64,000 nt of DNA from Mesocentrotus franciscanus. Its lineage: Eukaryota; Echinodermata; Echinoidea; Camarodonta; Strongylocentrotidae. Position 1 is the first letter of the stretch; each line of letters starts with the position of its first letter. The notes below the pieces were generated by a model. It was not told the origin of the DNA. It saw only the letters and a program-made list of their open reading frames with translations, and ran no database searches. Below are positions 1 through 12,230 of the stretch, piece by piece. The position numbers and the translations under genes were made by a program. The stretch lies in assembly GCA_037976565.1 (NCBI GenBank), contig CP137684.1, forward strand, positions 20,150,259 through 20,214,258, read 5' to 3'.

Positions 1-787
1 TGATATTATTGATAACAAGCTTTATGAAACAGGCCCCTGATCATACCATCGCATGTGATAATAGTTTGAAATGAAATAAAATATCCCTTAAATTTAAATA
101 ACATGTTCTCGATGTTGACGAGCAGTGATTGAGTATCAGAAAAATATCAGGGTTGTATGAAGTTTCTTTCCATCTTCTCTTAATCCAGTAATTGTGATGA
201 TTCATATAACCAAGGCCCTGTCTCTTAAATATTGCAATTTATCTGGATTGATTGGAAGTCCTCCAATATTGCAAACTTACAAACTCCTAGCTCTTTTTGA
301 ATTGTGAGTGATGTCAAGTTGTGATTGATTTGAATTAATCGCAACTGTTTATAAGACGGGGACAATATGTAATTGATCTAAACTTGATGAAGAGTCTATG
401 TATTGATATCATATATTTAAAGTCTTGACTTTTAAGGCTCATTCAGATATGACGCAGTAAACCACCGCAAAAAACAGCCTCAAGATTTTTACGTGAAAAC
501 AACTGGCAACTACGGGCAACAAAGCTACGTATATTCACTTTGATCTGTGTTATAAGATACAGAAATTTAAAGCATATTACTTTAAGTCAGTAACAAAATT
601 TTTAAAAAAACAGCAGTTTTGCCATGTCATAATTGAACAAGGCTCAAGAACTCGGCCACTCCATGTGATTTTTGTTGTTGTTTTGTTATGTTAACTGTAT
701 TTGATATGGCATAAAATGTTGAAGTGTATAACAAAATGAATTCTGGTCATATGAATAACGTCCTTGCATTTGGAAAATCATTTGTAG
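1..787 (+). other. soxD intron sequence with a degenerate TIR element
   Basis: No coding exon is visible. Positions 213-360 look like a degenerate copy of the MITE at 46591-46748: it opens GGCCCTGTCT and closes AACTGTTTATAAGACGGGG, with TTGATT/AATCG-rich subterminal sequence in both. Confidence 0.45.
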
Positions 788-944
788 GTTTGCGTGAGAT
801 CACGCCCAGTCACAATAACGGAACCGTTGAAGCGAAGTCAGTCGTTATCACCGAAAGCCAGCTATCAGAAGTATGCTACTCATGAAGCAGAGATAGTCAG
901 CAATGCATCGTCTCATACTCACGTAGAACTGACAAGACCCTCAG
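788..944 (+). CDS. soxD: soxD coding exon A (upstream of HMG box)
   Basis: The acceptor is TTTGTAG and the donor CAG|GTATGA. 157 bp encode a Ser/Thr-rich segment ([20 protein letters not shown]...) and leave one base, which joins the next exon as GCT. No domain is visible. It is assigned to soxD by strand, order and phase, so it is less certain than the HMG exons. Confidence 0.75.
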
Positions 945-2661
945 GTATGATACACCTCATTATAAGAACCTGTATCAAACTAGCCCTTTGACTTGATTCT
1001 AAAGGCTTGTGATACAGGAGAACTGTGATGGTTTTTATGTGGAGATGAATGGCTAGTTAGGATTGCAAAAAAAAAACAGTTTCTGTATGTTGTTGTTTCA
1101 CAGCATTATATGTAAATGAGCTTTTAGACAATATTATCTGCATGATGCAGAGCGACCAACGAAATGTTAGCATTCTTGGGGGGGTGGGCTACTTCCAATT
1201 TGCAACAATTCAGGGCTAATTGGGGGTGTACAGGGACTAGGTCAGTGGGGCAATGCCCTTTGTTGCTGTGTATTTTGAACCATGTTGCAGAGTTTGACAT
1301 GGCTGTGGTTTACTGTCAGGTCAGTCATGTCACAGATTCAAGGGATCTTTCTTCATCTACTTCTCTCTACCCAGGAAAGGAATTTTGATGACAGTCTGGT
1401 AGATTGTGATCTTCAGTTGATTTGAAATCTAGGCATTTCTTTTAATTGCCACCCTGAATGCAGGAGATGTAAACTTGAAGATATTATACCTTATTAATTC
1501 ATCAATATCCCCTGCAGGATTGGGAAAAAAAGAGAAACTAGCAAGTGGAATAAAGGATCTTTCAAAAATAAACAATGAAAGTGAAAATAAAGTTAATAAT
1601 TTGTCTGTAGAGATACGTACACAGATCTTTCCTAGAGACTCCATTTTAGTCATGTCATGAAACAATTTGTTTCCTATCAGTTATGTTGATGAACGAAGAA
1701 GTACCGGTACAGAGAAGTGAAAGCAAGCAAACTATTCTCAACACTTGAACACTCATAAACCATACATGTTATCACCTCTGACACTAAGCATTTGAAATGT
1801 GATATTCTGTGAGGAATATATGACTTTCAATTTTATGTCATACGGTAGTAAATGAAATTACATCAGACCTGCTTTTCACAGGTCGTAGTATTTTTTGGGG
1901 GGACAAAATGGAGTAGAAAGTTAGGCAAGGTAGAGAGGGAGAACACATCAACACTTGTTGCCCTGGGAGAAGGAACTAGTCTGTATTATTTCAGCGCCCT
2001 CTTATCTCGTCCCACCAAACGGATCGTCAGTACAAATAGAATTATGACTATTTAATGGTGTTGTCTTTAACATGTGGATTAACATCAGAGAGGGAGAGAG
2101 GGGGAAAGAGAGAATTTTGTTTGGAAACTTTTGTTGATATATTCTGTATTGAGTGGTAATTACTTCTTTTTAATACAATATAATGTAAACAAGAAATTTG
2201 ATGAAGCAAAAGAAAATTGGCAAAAGACAATTGTTTAGGGTCTGTATGTTCTGATATTGATAAATATAGAAAACAAGAACAGAAATTCAGAGGAAGAAGA
2301 ATTGAAGAAGACTAACAAACAGATAGATATCCTCTTTTTTTTTTAAATAAATTTTCTTATCATCAAGACAAACATTAAAGCAATGATGGATGATTAGAAA
2401 AGCAATAGCAAAAATGTGCTATTTTGTAAAGAGAAGCAAAGCAAGATAAAGCAAATAGACTTTAGTTAACTTTGTTGTCTATCCAATGAAAGTATGAAGT
2501 AAGATGTAAAGTGCCAGTGATAATAGAACAAATAATAATCAAAGCGTAATAAATGTGTGAGAATTACATAAATGGATCACTTGTGGCACTCTATGTAAAA
2601 TATAGAGAGAGAGATGGCAAAAGAAAGAGAGTGAGGGAGATTGACAGACAGACAGACAGAC

Positions 2662-2716
<55 letters not shown>

Positions 2717-5700
2717 GAAAGGGAAAGAGACAGAGATACAACAGGGAGACGGACAGAAAGAGAGGAAGAGAGATAGAGGGGAAGGGAAATGGATAGAGGG
2801 AAGGAGGGAGGGAGAGGAGTGAGAGAGACAGAGAGAGAGATAGGGAGGGGGAGGGGGGAAAGAGGGAATAGAGAAAGAAATATAGAAAGGGAGAGACATG
2901 AGAATGAGAGTGTCTTCTAGTAGAAGACTAAACCTAGCTTTAACGTAGCTTACAGTAGGAGGGGGTTAGGCAGAGGAAACAGATGATGGTTTATGTTGTG
3001 GATTGATAGTATCAAAAGAGCTTAACCCTTTTGAAACATTATTCTCTCTCTCAGCTTTCCTTAGTTCCTCTGTCTTAACAGGGTGGGCGGATCACTTCTT
3101 CTTTACGCAATAACCATGGAATGCTGGGAATTTGTGATAATAGGGAGGGCTGGCCGGGGAGGGGGCATCTAGGCTAGTCTAGACGACCTTTGAGGTAAGA
3201 TTGGTTCAGAGAAATAATAATTGAACTTCCTCCGTTGTACTTAACAGTTTGTCTTTCGTTCTTTGCCTTTGTGTAATTTTAGTCACATGATAGCATGCTT
3301 ATCTGAAGTCTGTCTTTCCAGAATAAAGTTCTTAAGGTATGTAGTTCATCAGATTGGAGGGATATGCTGTAAAGGCAGGTTGGGTGTTTAAGGATCTTAT
3401 TTTCAGTCAGTGATGACAGAATGAATACATCAGCTGTATGTGTTTTCTCTCTCACATTTTCAGCCTCCTTCCTTATCACAAATGATCATTTTTAATGATT
3501 TTTAAGAAGAAATTCACCATTGCCTTTGGGCTTGAAATGTTGCTGGTAAATGTCATTGAAATAAGACCCAGACTGTTCTGAAGAAATTTATTATAGAACA
3601 TGATAAAATGAGCTCTCAATGCCTTTATCTTTGCTTATGATATCAATGACATAAAGTAGCTAATTTAGAAGAATTTTCACTAAGAAAATAAAAATAAAAT
3701 TGAAATAAGCACACATTGATCCTAGTAAAGTAGTTACAGTTTTTGTTTCCCTTTCCAAAATTATTCCTTTGTCTAATTAAGACTTTTGGGATACAGTGAG
3801 TATATTGTGAAAAATAGAATTGGTCAGCAACTAATCAGGAAATATTTTTGTCATTGTGCAAGCGCTTAGAAGCATTGTCATTGTGGTTCATGTTTAATAC
3901 CTTGGTTTGGCGATGACTTTCTTGTGGAAATGAAAAGATTAGGAAAGGGTCATCCTGTATTGTAATCATATCACAATGTTCCATGTCTCTCTGAGGGTAA
4001 TAGTTTGAAAGGAAAGTCAGCATGGGGGAGATGAGAAGGATCTCTCTTGCTATTGAACAGAAATTAGAAGTTGATATGATTGAATGAACTCACCTCACAA
4101 ATCTTCACTTTTTTGTGAAAGAAGAGATAAGTATATAAAATCAGAATGAGTTTTGAAATTTGTGACCTATATTTTACCACCCCTTCCCAATCACCCTCAC
4201 AAAAGGAGATGAAATTCCATTTAGAGTAAACTGTACTTATTTTGTAAGAAAACATCTGAATGACTGTTTAAATAGAAACTTGCATTCGTTGAGAGAAAAA
4301 GTATAACAAAATAGATAACATGTAGTAAATCTGTATTCTTGATAAAATGATTGGGTATTCCACATAACGCCACCACATTGCTGATTTTGGTTGATAGTAT
4401 GAAGAAGGGAAATGTAATAATCAAGTCATAATGAGTTTGATCAAATAATGCTTAATCATGTCTGTCAGTGGTAGTCATTGTATATCACATCAAATGCTGA
4501 TTTGATTGAATAGTAGTAGAACAGACTTGGTGTGGTGTGTTTGGAGTAGATAATGAGAGAGAGAGATAAGGAGACAGAGAGTGAGAGAGGGAGAGAGAGA
4601 GAGAGAGAGAGAGGGAGAATTGAAGAGAAACAAAAAGAAAAGGAGAGAGGAAGAAAGATAGAAAGAAAGGAAGATAGAGAGAGAGATTTTGGGAGGGATA
4701 TTATGATAGAAAATATAGATGGTAATACCAGGAATTTTATGAAGAAGGATAACAATTAAACAAAAAAGACAAGATTTTCAGGTGGGGAATGAAAATGAAT
4801 GACAGTTAGTGAAATATGGAGAAAGAGAAACAGATAGAGTACAAGAGAGTGTGGGAGAAAGGGAGAGAGAGAGAGAGAGAGAGAGAGATAGACACAGGAT
4901 CTAGGAAATTCTATTTTAGATTAGGAGAATACAACCACCCGCGGAAATATGGGGTGCAGAGCGATGGCGCCAGTCAGGCCAGCTCGTGAAATCTCAACCC
5001 CCGTACCACCGCCTTCCCACGAATCCCTGGCATTCTATGATAGCACCGCAACAAGTTCCTGCTCAATTTCCTCTCAGTGATCTAGTTGAGCTTCTTTCTT
5101 GTTCATCCCCGATCAGTCGGCTCGCTAGGCATGCGTGAATTTGTCTGCTGTTACCTAATCTGCCTCAACCCTATGAGCAAGCTAGGTGTGTTTGAGTTCT
5201 GCTAGTCTCTGTCAGCTCAAGGCCCTGCCTGACGAGTAGTCACCCCAGAGGTGTCGGGGAGAAGAGCCAGTAGCTTCTGCTCACCGCTACTGATGTTGCT
5301 CTTCCCTTGTTCATTATCTGGGCATGTTGAAGGAATGCTTTAATTTCCTCTTGTTTGTCAGTGTGAGTTCAACACAGTGGGCAAACTTGGATGGATATTA
5401 AAGGCTGTTTAAGGTCTACACCTTTCTATTCTTTATTCTCCTTTTGATTTGGTTCCCTCTTCTGTCTATCTCTTATATCCAGGCACGTCTTGTATTATTT
5501 GTTTGTTTGTTTTTGTATAGATGTTCCGCTTTTAGGCATTCCATACATTATTTTGTATGGTTTATTGTCTCAGTGCTTTCTGTATTATCACTTTTGTATA
5601 ATACATCTTTCCATTTGCCTCAAAATCTACCTACTTATCTCTATATCTGTCTTTTTCTCTATCTATCTTTCTTTCTATCTTTCTATCTGTCTGTCTGTCT

Positions 5701-8700
5701 ATCTATCTATCTTTCTATCTGTCAATCGATCTATCTATCAATCTATCTGTCTATCTATCTATCAATCATTCCTATCCATCTGCTTGTCTATATATCCATC
5801 ATTTTTTCTACCCATCTTCCTATTTAGAATTCTTTGTCTCTCTGTATGTGTAGGGTCTAATGACTATTATGAGCCATTGTCTTGTGGATACTGTGGTCCA
5901 GACAGTGGTTTATGATCAAAACAAAGCAAGATGAGCTACCTGACTATATTCATAGTCTCTTCCTTTGTTGTAAAGTTTCTACCCCGTCCCCTCTCTATCT
6001 CTCTCCCTCCCCCTCTCTCTCTCTCTCTCTCTCTTTCCCCATCTCTATACTGCCTCTGTATCACTTTATGGTTGAATTTCTACCTTACTCGTTTGTCATA
6101 TGTTTATATATTCATTATTTTTCTCAATCTGCCTATCTCTCCTCCCCTTATATCCATCCAACATCACCTCTGTATTTACTTATCTATATATGTTTATCTG
6201 TAGGGCTTCAAGAAGATGACAACTACATTGTCACCTCTCACAAACTTTTAATATAATAAATTCTAAATCTCTAGGTTTTGTTGTTGAAAATTATAAGCTG
6301 AATATATAAAATATCTTGCATGGATGTAAGGAAGAGGAGAAGAAAGAGGAGGAGGAGGAGGAGAGAAAGATTGTGTTTTTGTTCGGATTTCTATTTTACT
6401 CTAGAAGGAGAAGGAGGAGGAGGAGGAGAAGGATTGTGTTTTTGTTAGGAGTTCTAGTTTACTCTAGAAGGAGAAGGAGGAGGAGGAGGAGGAGAAGAGA
6501 AGGATTGTGTTTTTGTTAGGAGTTCTAGTTTACTCTAGAAGGAGAAGGAGGAGGAGGAGGAGGAGAAGAGAAGGATTGTGTTTTTGTTAGGAGTTCTAGT
6601 TTACTCTAGAAGGAGAAGGAGGAGGAGGAGGAGGAGAAGAGAAGGATTGTGTTTTTGTTAGGAGTTCTAGTTTACTCTAGAAGGAGAAGGAGGAGGAGAA
6701 GTAGGAGGAGAGAAGGATTGTGTTTTTGTTAGGAGTTCTAGTTGACTGGTATCCGTTGATGGCTTGTCTGAACCACAGCGAGCCCACCGACCGACCGACC
6801 GACCGGTCCTAAATGTCAGAGGAGGAGGATGTAGTAGGGTTCAAACGAGTGCAACTATAAACCAATCACTTCCACCTGTAGGTTTAGATAATGGGGATTA
6901 TAATAGGAGGGAGGTACATGTAGGTTAAGGGATGAGAAAGGTTCTGTAGGTGTATTAAGAAGTTTTGACATTGGCTTCTGTGTTTGGGGGAGGGGGATGG
7001 GGTGGGGAGATGTAGAGAGACAGCTTTAGGCATATTATAGATAGGCAGAGTTGTAAGCTGTCTTTATTTTTATCTGTTCTTGTTAATCCTTCATCAATTC
7101 CCTCTCATTTCAGGTTTTTCTCTCTTCATACATTCATTCCATTAAATTCATTCTATTAAATTCATTCTATTAAATTGTAAGAGTTTCATTCATCTTCTTT
7201 CTGTATTATCACTGTCATCCTTCTTATATATTTTGCATAAAGTCATTATCATATCTCATAATTATAATACTATGTCAACTCTTTCTCATCCAAGCATTTA
7301 TATCCCCCCACCCAATACTCTTTAGCTCTCCCCCTCCCATCTCTCTCTCCATTTTGTATTTGTTTGTTTCTATGTACTTACCTGTTTGCTTGCTTGTTCT
7401 ACCTATTCTGTTCATTTGATGCCTGTCTGTCTTTTGGTCTCACTTTCCATCTGTTCATTGGTACAGACTGCATACATCTCTATTTCTTCTTTCCTCTCTC
7501 CCTCCCTCCCTGTCTCTCCTTCTCTCCCTCACTATCTCTCCTTCTCTCCCTCACTATCTCCCCCCTCTCTCTCTCTCCTCTCCCTCACTCTCTTACTCTC
7601 ACTGTTTATTTCTTACTTTACTGTCTCTCTCTCTCTCTCTCTCTCTTTCTCTTTCTCTCTCTCTCTTTCTCACTCTCCCTTTATCTCTCTCATTCTCTCT
7701 GTCTCACTTTCTCTTATCAGTAGCCGTCAGTCAGATAAATTGGTTTGCTAATAAACATGATTAAATTGATGGCTTCCATATTCCTGTGTTGGACTGTCTT
7801 TCATTGAAACAGATGGAATGTCAGTGCTCATTACACCTCGTCATATTCAAAAGTTCAAGGTCATTTATATTATTCTATTAAACAACACTGTGGCATAGAC
7901 ACAAATAGATGCAAGAAAATAAAATTTGTTTAAGAGTCAATTTTATCAGTCTCTGGCATCATGCTAATAAAATGATAGCATTTGAATATGAAAAGTTCAT
8001 GGCTGATTTGTATCATTGAATTTTGTCTCCACCATTTTCTTAAAAGTAGGATTACTCCTCAATATTTGAAACTGTTTAATGATTAGACTTTTTGAGATTT
8101 GATTATATATTTATAGTCTTCCTACAGAATTTTATGACATGGATTGATAAGAGAATTTGAAATGAGCAACAGAAAGTCACTGCATTTATGGCATACAAGA
8201 AGTATGTTCACTTTAGCTCCAGGTACATAATATAATGAGTGTAATTGAATAAACTTTGCATCAAGTAACATCATCATTTGTTCCAAAGAAATGAATCTTT
8301 TAAAACGTTATGATTTCTTTGGAGGAGGCATGTGTTCTAGAATCTAGGTGTGGCACTAACAAAAGTTACAATCCTTAAGAGTAATTTTTGATAAACTATA
8401 TAGACAAGGAAGAAATACCAAGTCATGAAAAGTCTCTCTCTCCCTCTCCCTCTCTCTCTCTCTATCTCTCTCTCTCTCTCTCTGTCTCCCTCTCTCCCTC
8501 CCCCTCTTTTTTTTTCTCTCTCTCTCCCCCTCTTTCTCTTTACTTTGGAGTCGGAGTAAAATCTCTGAGGATGAGATATGATATGAAAGAAATGATATTA
8601 AGCAATCTTGCCCTCAATTTGTGAAAGTTCTAAAAATACTGTGGTATGGACCAAGCTATCCATTAAACCTGGTGGTAATTGCACCTAAGTTCTCACATCC

Positions 8701-9586
8701 TGCAGTAGAAAGTCTTTCAGGTTTTCTCAGCTCTCAAGTCTTATCCCCAGCTTCACACTCCTAAGGGCAAGAAGAAAATATAGTGGATTAGAAAGTGATG
8801 ATCTTTGCTTAAGATGAGAATTACATATATGATTGGAATTATGAAATAGAAAAATACACAGACAGACAGAAATGTACTCAAAACTTTATGTCAGATGTTA
8901 ATAATTAAGAATATTTAATGTACAAGTCAGGACACAATTACTTCTGAAATATAGTATGATTCTCTGATGACTGCAATTACTGTTGTTGATGTAATTGCCA
9001 ATTAAATTGTGACAAATCAATTTTGCTCATATTTAAAAATTGTTAAGGGCATGAATAATTTATTTGTTAACTGTATGTCTGTTTATTCCATATTTCATTT
9101 GAATAGTAGAGAAAGTTTGAGTTTATTTTCTATTTATTACTAATACATAAATTGAAGTGAAAAGAATTTGACCTTTGAAAGACCTTTAACCCAAGTGAAG
9201 CTTGCTGTCTTCTCAGCTTTATAACTCAAGCCAAAGTCAGCACTTCAAATTGGATCAAATCTTGATCTCTGATAAAGCATGCAAAGAAAAGTTTGTTGTA
9301 GATAGAAAGGGGAACAGATCACTCCCCTAAAGTCAGGCTTAATCTCTTGCATCTCTCTCTCTGAGTGTACATCCCAGGGCATGCCTTGTAGTACCGTACA
9401 AGGGAGATTAAGAGAGCTAATCCAGGGGAAAGAAAAATCCTGCTCTCTCATACCTCACAAACATTTGAAGATTGATTAATATTGTTAATCTGTGCTGGAC
9501 CTGTTTTTGTTTTATTTTTGATGAAGTAAGAGATGACATGTAGGTTGAGAGAGAAAGAGGAATTTATCATGGATTGTGTGTGAGAG

Positions 9587-9622
<36 letters not shown>

Positions 9623-12197
9623 TGGGGACATTGACAACACGACGACGACAGGGAAAGAAAAATATGGGAGGTCTTTAACACGCACTCTCTCGGAAGTAGG
9701 GGAATGTGAAAGATAAGGCCCTACTGGTACCTGCGACATAGAGATAGAGCTCCCTCGTTAGGCCAGCTGTCAAGTTCCTAATTGACCGCATGAATGCCAG
9801 GATATCCTGGATTGTCAACGACTAGTACTGACTTAACCTTGCGCAAAGTGTGCTCATGAATATGCGTGAGCTTTACAAGCTCAGCGAGTGGTACTTCTAT
9901 AACCTTGCGCATTGTGTGCTCATGAATATGCATGAGCTTTACAAGCTCAGCGAGTGGTACTGATTTAACCTTGCGCAAAGTGTGCTCATGAATATGCATG
10001 AGTTTTACCAGCTCAGCAAGTAGTACTGAATATGCATTAGCTTTACGAACTCAACAAGTGGTACTGACTAAACCTTGTGCAAAGTGTCCCCAATGAATAT
10101 GCATGAGCTTTACAAGCTCTTGAATATGCATGCAAAAGAAGAAGAGGGTAAATAATTAAAATGATTTGATAGACTCTAATGTAAAGGAAGAATGAATGAT
10201 TGAAATTTTGAAAGTTTTTTTTTTTTCCCTCATGAATATGTAGCGGCTGTTCCCAATATTCCTTGATATTGTATGGTAACAAAACTACAATATTTTGTTC
10301 GAGAAAAAGATTTTGTTAAAAAGGTTGCTGAATAATTGAATGTTGATTATTGCATTAATCACTGCTGACAGAAGAGTACCATATAGTCAATGCATTACTG
10401 GTACTTCAATGTGTGTAACAAGAATGATGAAGTCCTTCCTATATATAATTGCTTCAAGTTTCGGCACATCTCTCCTCCTTGAAACGTTCTTGAAATTAAC
10501 TTTGCAAACATGGTTTGTAAGTGAATCACACGTTTGATTAATAATCCATATTGTACATTCCTATTAATCCTCTAACACAGTTCATCTTCCTTTACTGAGT
10601 CTAAGACGTGCCGAGGAGTCATTGGGCATGCTGCAATTTGGTGAGCAAGGGGTCAAAGGGCAATTGGCATGTCTAGAGCTCTGCACTCAAAATTTAAAAT
10701 AATCAAATCCAAACTTCCCCAATACCTTGCATCCAATTCATTTTGCATTTTGGAATCCATCACTTCCTTCCCCTTGTACCAGTTATTTTCTTAAGTTCAA
10801 GTAGAATCTTGATTTTCTCCTTGAGCTAAATTTTTTTAAAATATAGCTGCTGTCAAGTTTGAAACATTAAAACTCATGCATTGCTATTATTTGCATTTCT
10901 TTTGCATATGACCCCTGTTACCTCATACAGTATTTGAACAGTACTTAATCTAGTATTTGGTTTGGACTGATATTTTTAGAAATTAATATTTGTGCCATTG
11001 CTGGTTCCCTAAAAGCCTGCAGCATGCCCAAGTTATCTGACCCTGCTCTTGTCATTCTGTGCTATGTTGGATATGTTTCATTTGATCATATTGTCTTGTT
11101 GGAGCCAGAAGGGTGTCTCTACTCCTATACTCTAACACAGAGTGTACGCCTTTCTTGCTCTGAACAGACTATTGGTGAATCTATCTCATACATGTATATG
11201 AGGTGTTTTTCATCTGATTTTAATCTCTAATTTTTTAGCTCATTTTCCTTTTTTATTTCCCTTGTCCTTTATCTCTTATCCTCTTTGATCTTAACTGCTT
11301 CTTCTGTATTTCCATTATCTCGCCTCTCTCCTTACTATATCATTGTCTTTATCTGTCTTTCTCTCACACTCTGCCCTCTACAGCTGGTTCTCTGGCTGAT
11401 GCTCTCAACCGTGTCAATGCAGATGCTCACTATGTAGACAGATCACCATCAGACAAGGAACAGATAGCACTTGATACACTCACCAATCAACTACCAATCA
11501 GATCTTACTCTGCTAGTGACATCACAATGGGAAATACAAGTGGCAGTGACGATGAAGATATGGTAAGCTTGTTGTAATTGCTGAGGTGTTTTCAACATGA
11601 AGGAGAGAGTTATTTACAGTTTATTACATAGAATGTGAAAATTGTGAACTTATCAGGTCAAGCATATTGTGAGGCATTTGTACTATAAGGAAAGATGTGA
11701 TATTATAAAAGGTTTGAATCACTATATTCAAGAAACAAAATGGAAGTGGTATGAATTAAGTAGGTTAAGAAAGATGAATGTAGATATGATCGCTGATCTT
11801 TCATTCACTACTGACATGTTATTTCTAATAATGCAGGCAGTGCAGATTGAAAATTGTAGAGAATATGCTATCACAGGTGTTGTAATAAAAAAGAAATATT
11901 AGAGGAATTTATTTCAATCCCTTTGACTTCTACCCATAACTATGTAACACTTTAGAATGAATTATATTAATTAGATTGATGTAATATTGCCTGTACTTGG
12001 TATTGATAAGGAGTTTTGTTTTGTCTTTTGTAAACAGCTAAGCAGGAAAGGAATCGTGATTGATCTGACTGAAGAAGATGAAAGACCTAAGATAGATATC
12101 CAGGTCGATCATGGTAAGTACTGTTATCATCATCATCATTACTATCATCATCATCATCGTCATCATCATCATCGTCATCATCATCGTCATCATCATC

Positions 12198-12230
<33 letters not shown>

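Larger units (their letters stand above)
945..11383 (+). other. soxD intron of 10.4 kb rich in simple repeats
   Basis: Between two phase-matched soxD exons. It contains GACA/GATA, GA and TC tracts, a 71-bp minisatellite, a 66-bp minisatellite and a GC-richer island near 4.93-5.34 kb. Open frames inside are low-complexity translations. 945-2590, 2900-4550, 8640-9590 and 10140-11380 show nothing recognisable. Confidence 0.7.

Noticed and set aside
2591..9739. Ser/Leu/Tyr-rich open frames on both strands
   Set aside because: They coincide with GA/TC and GATA/TATC simple repeats and have no splice context or family motifs.
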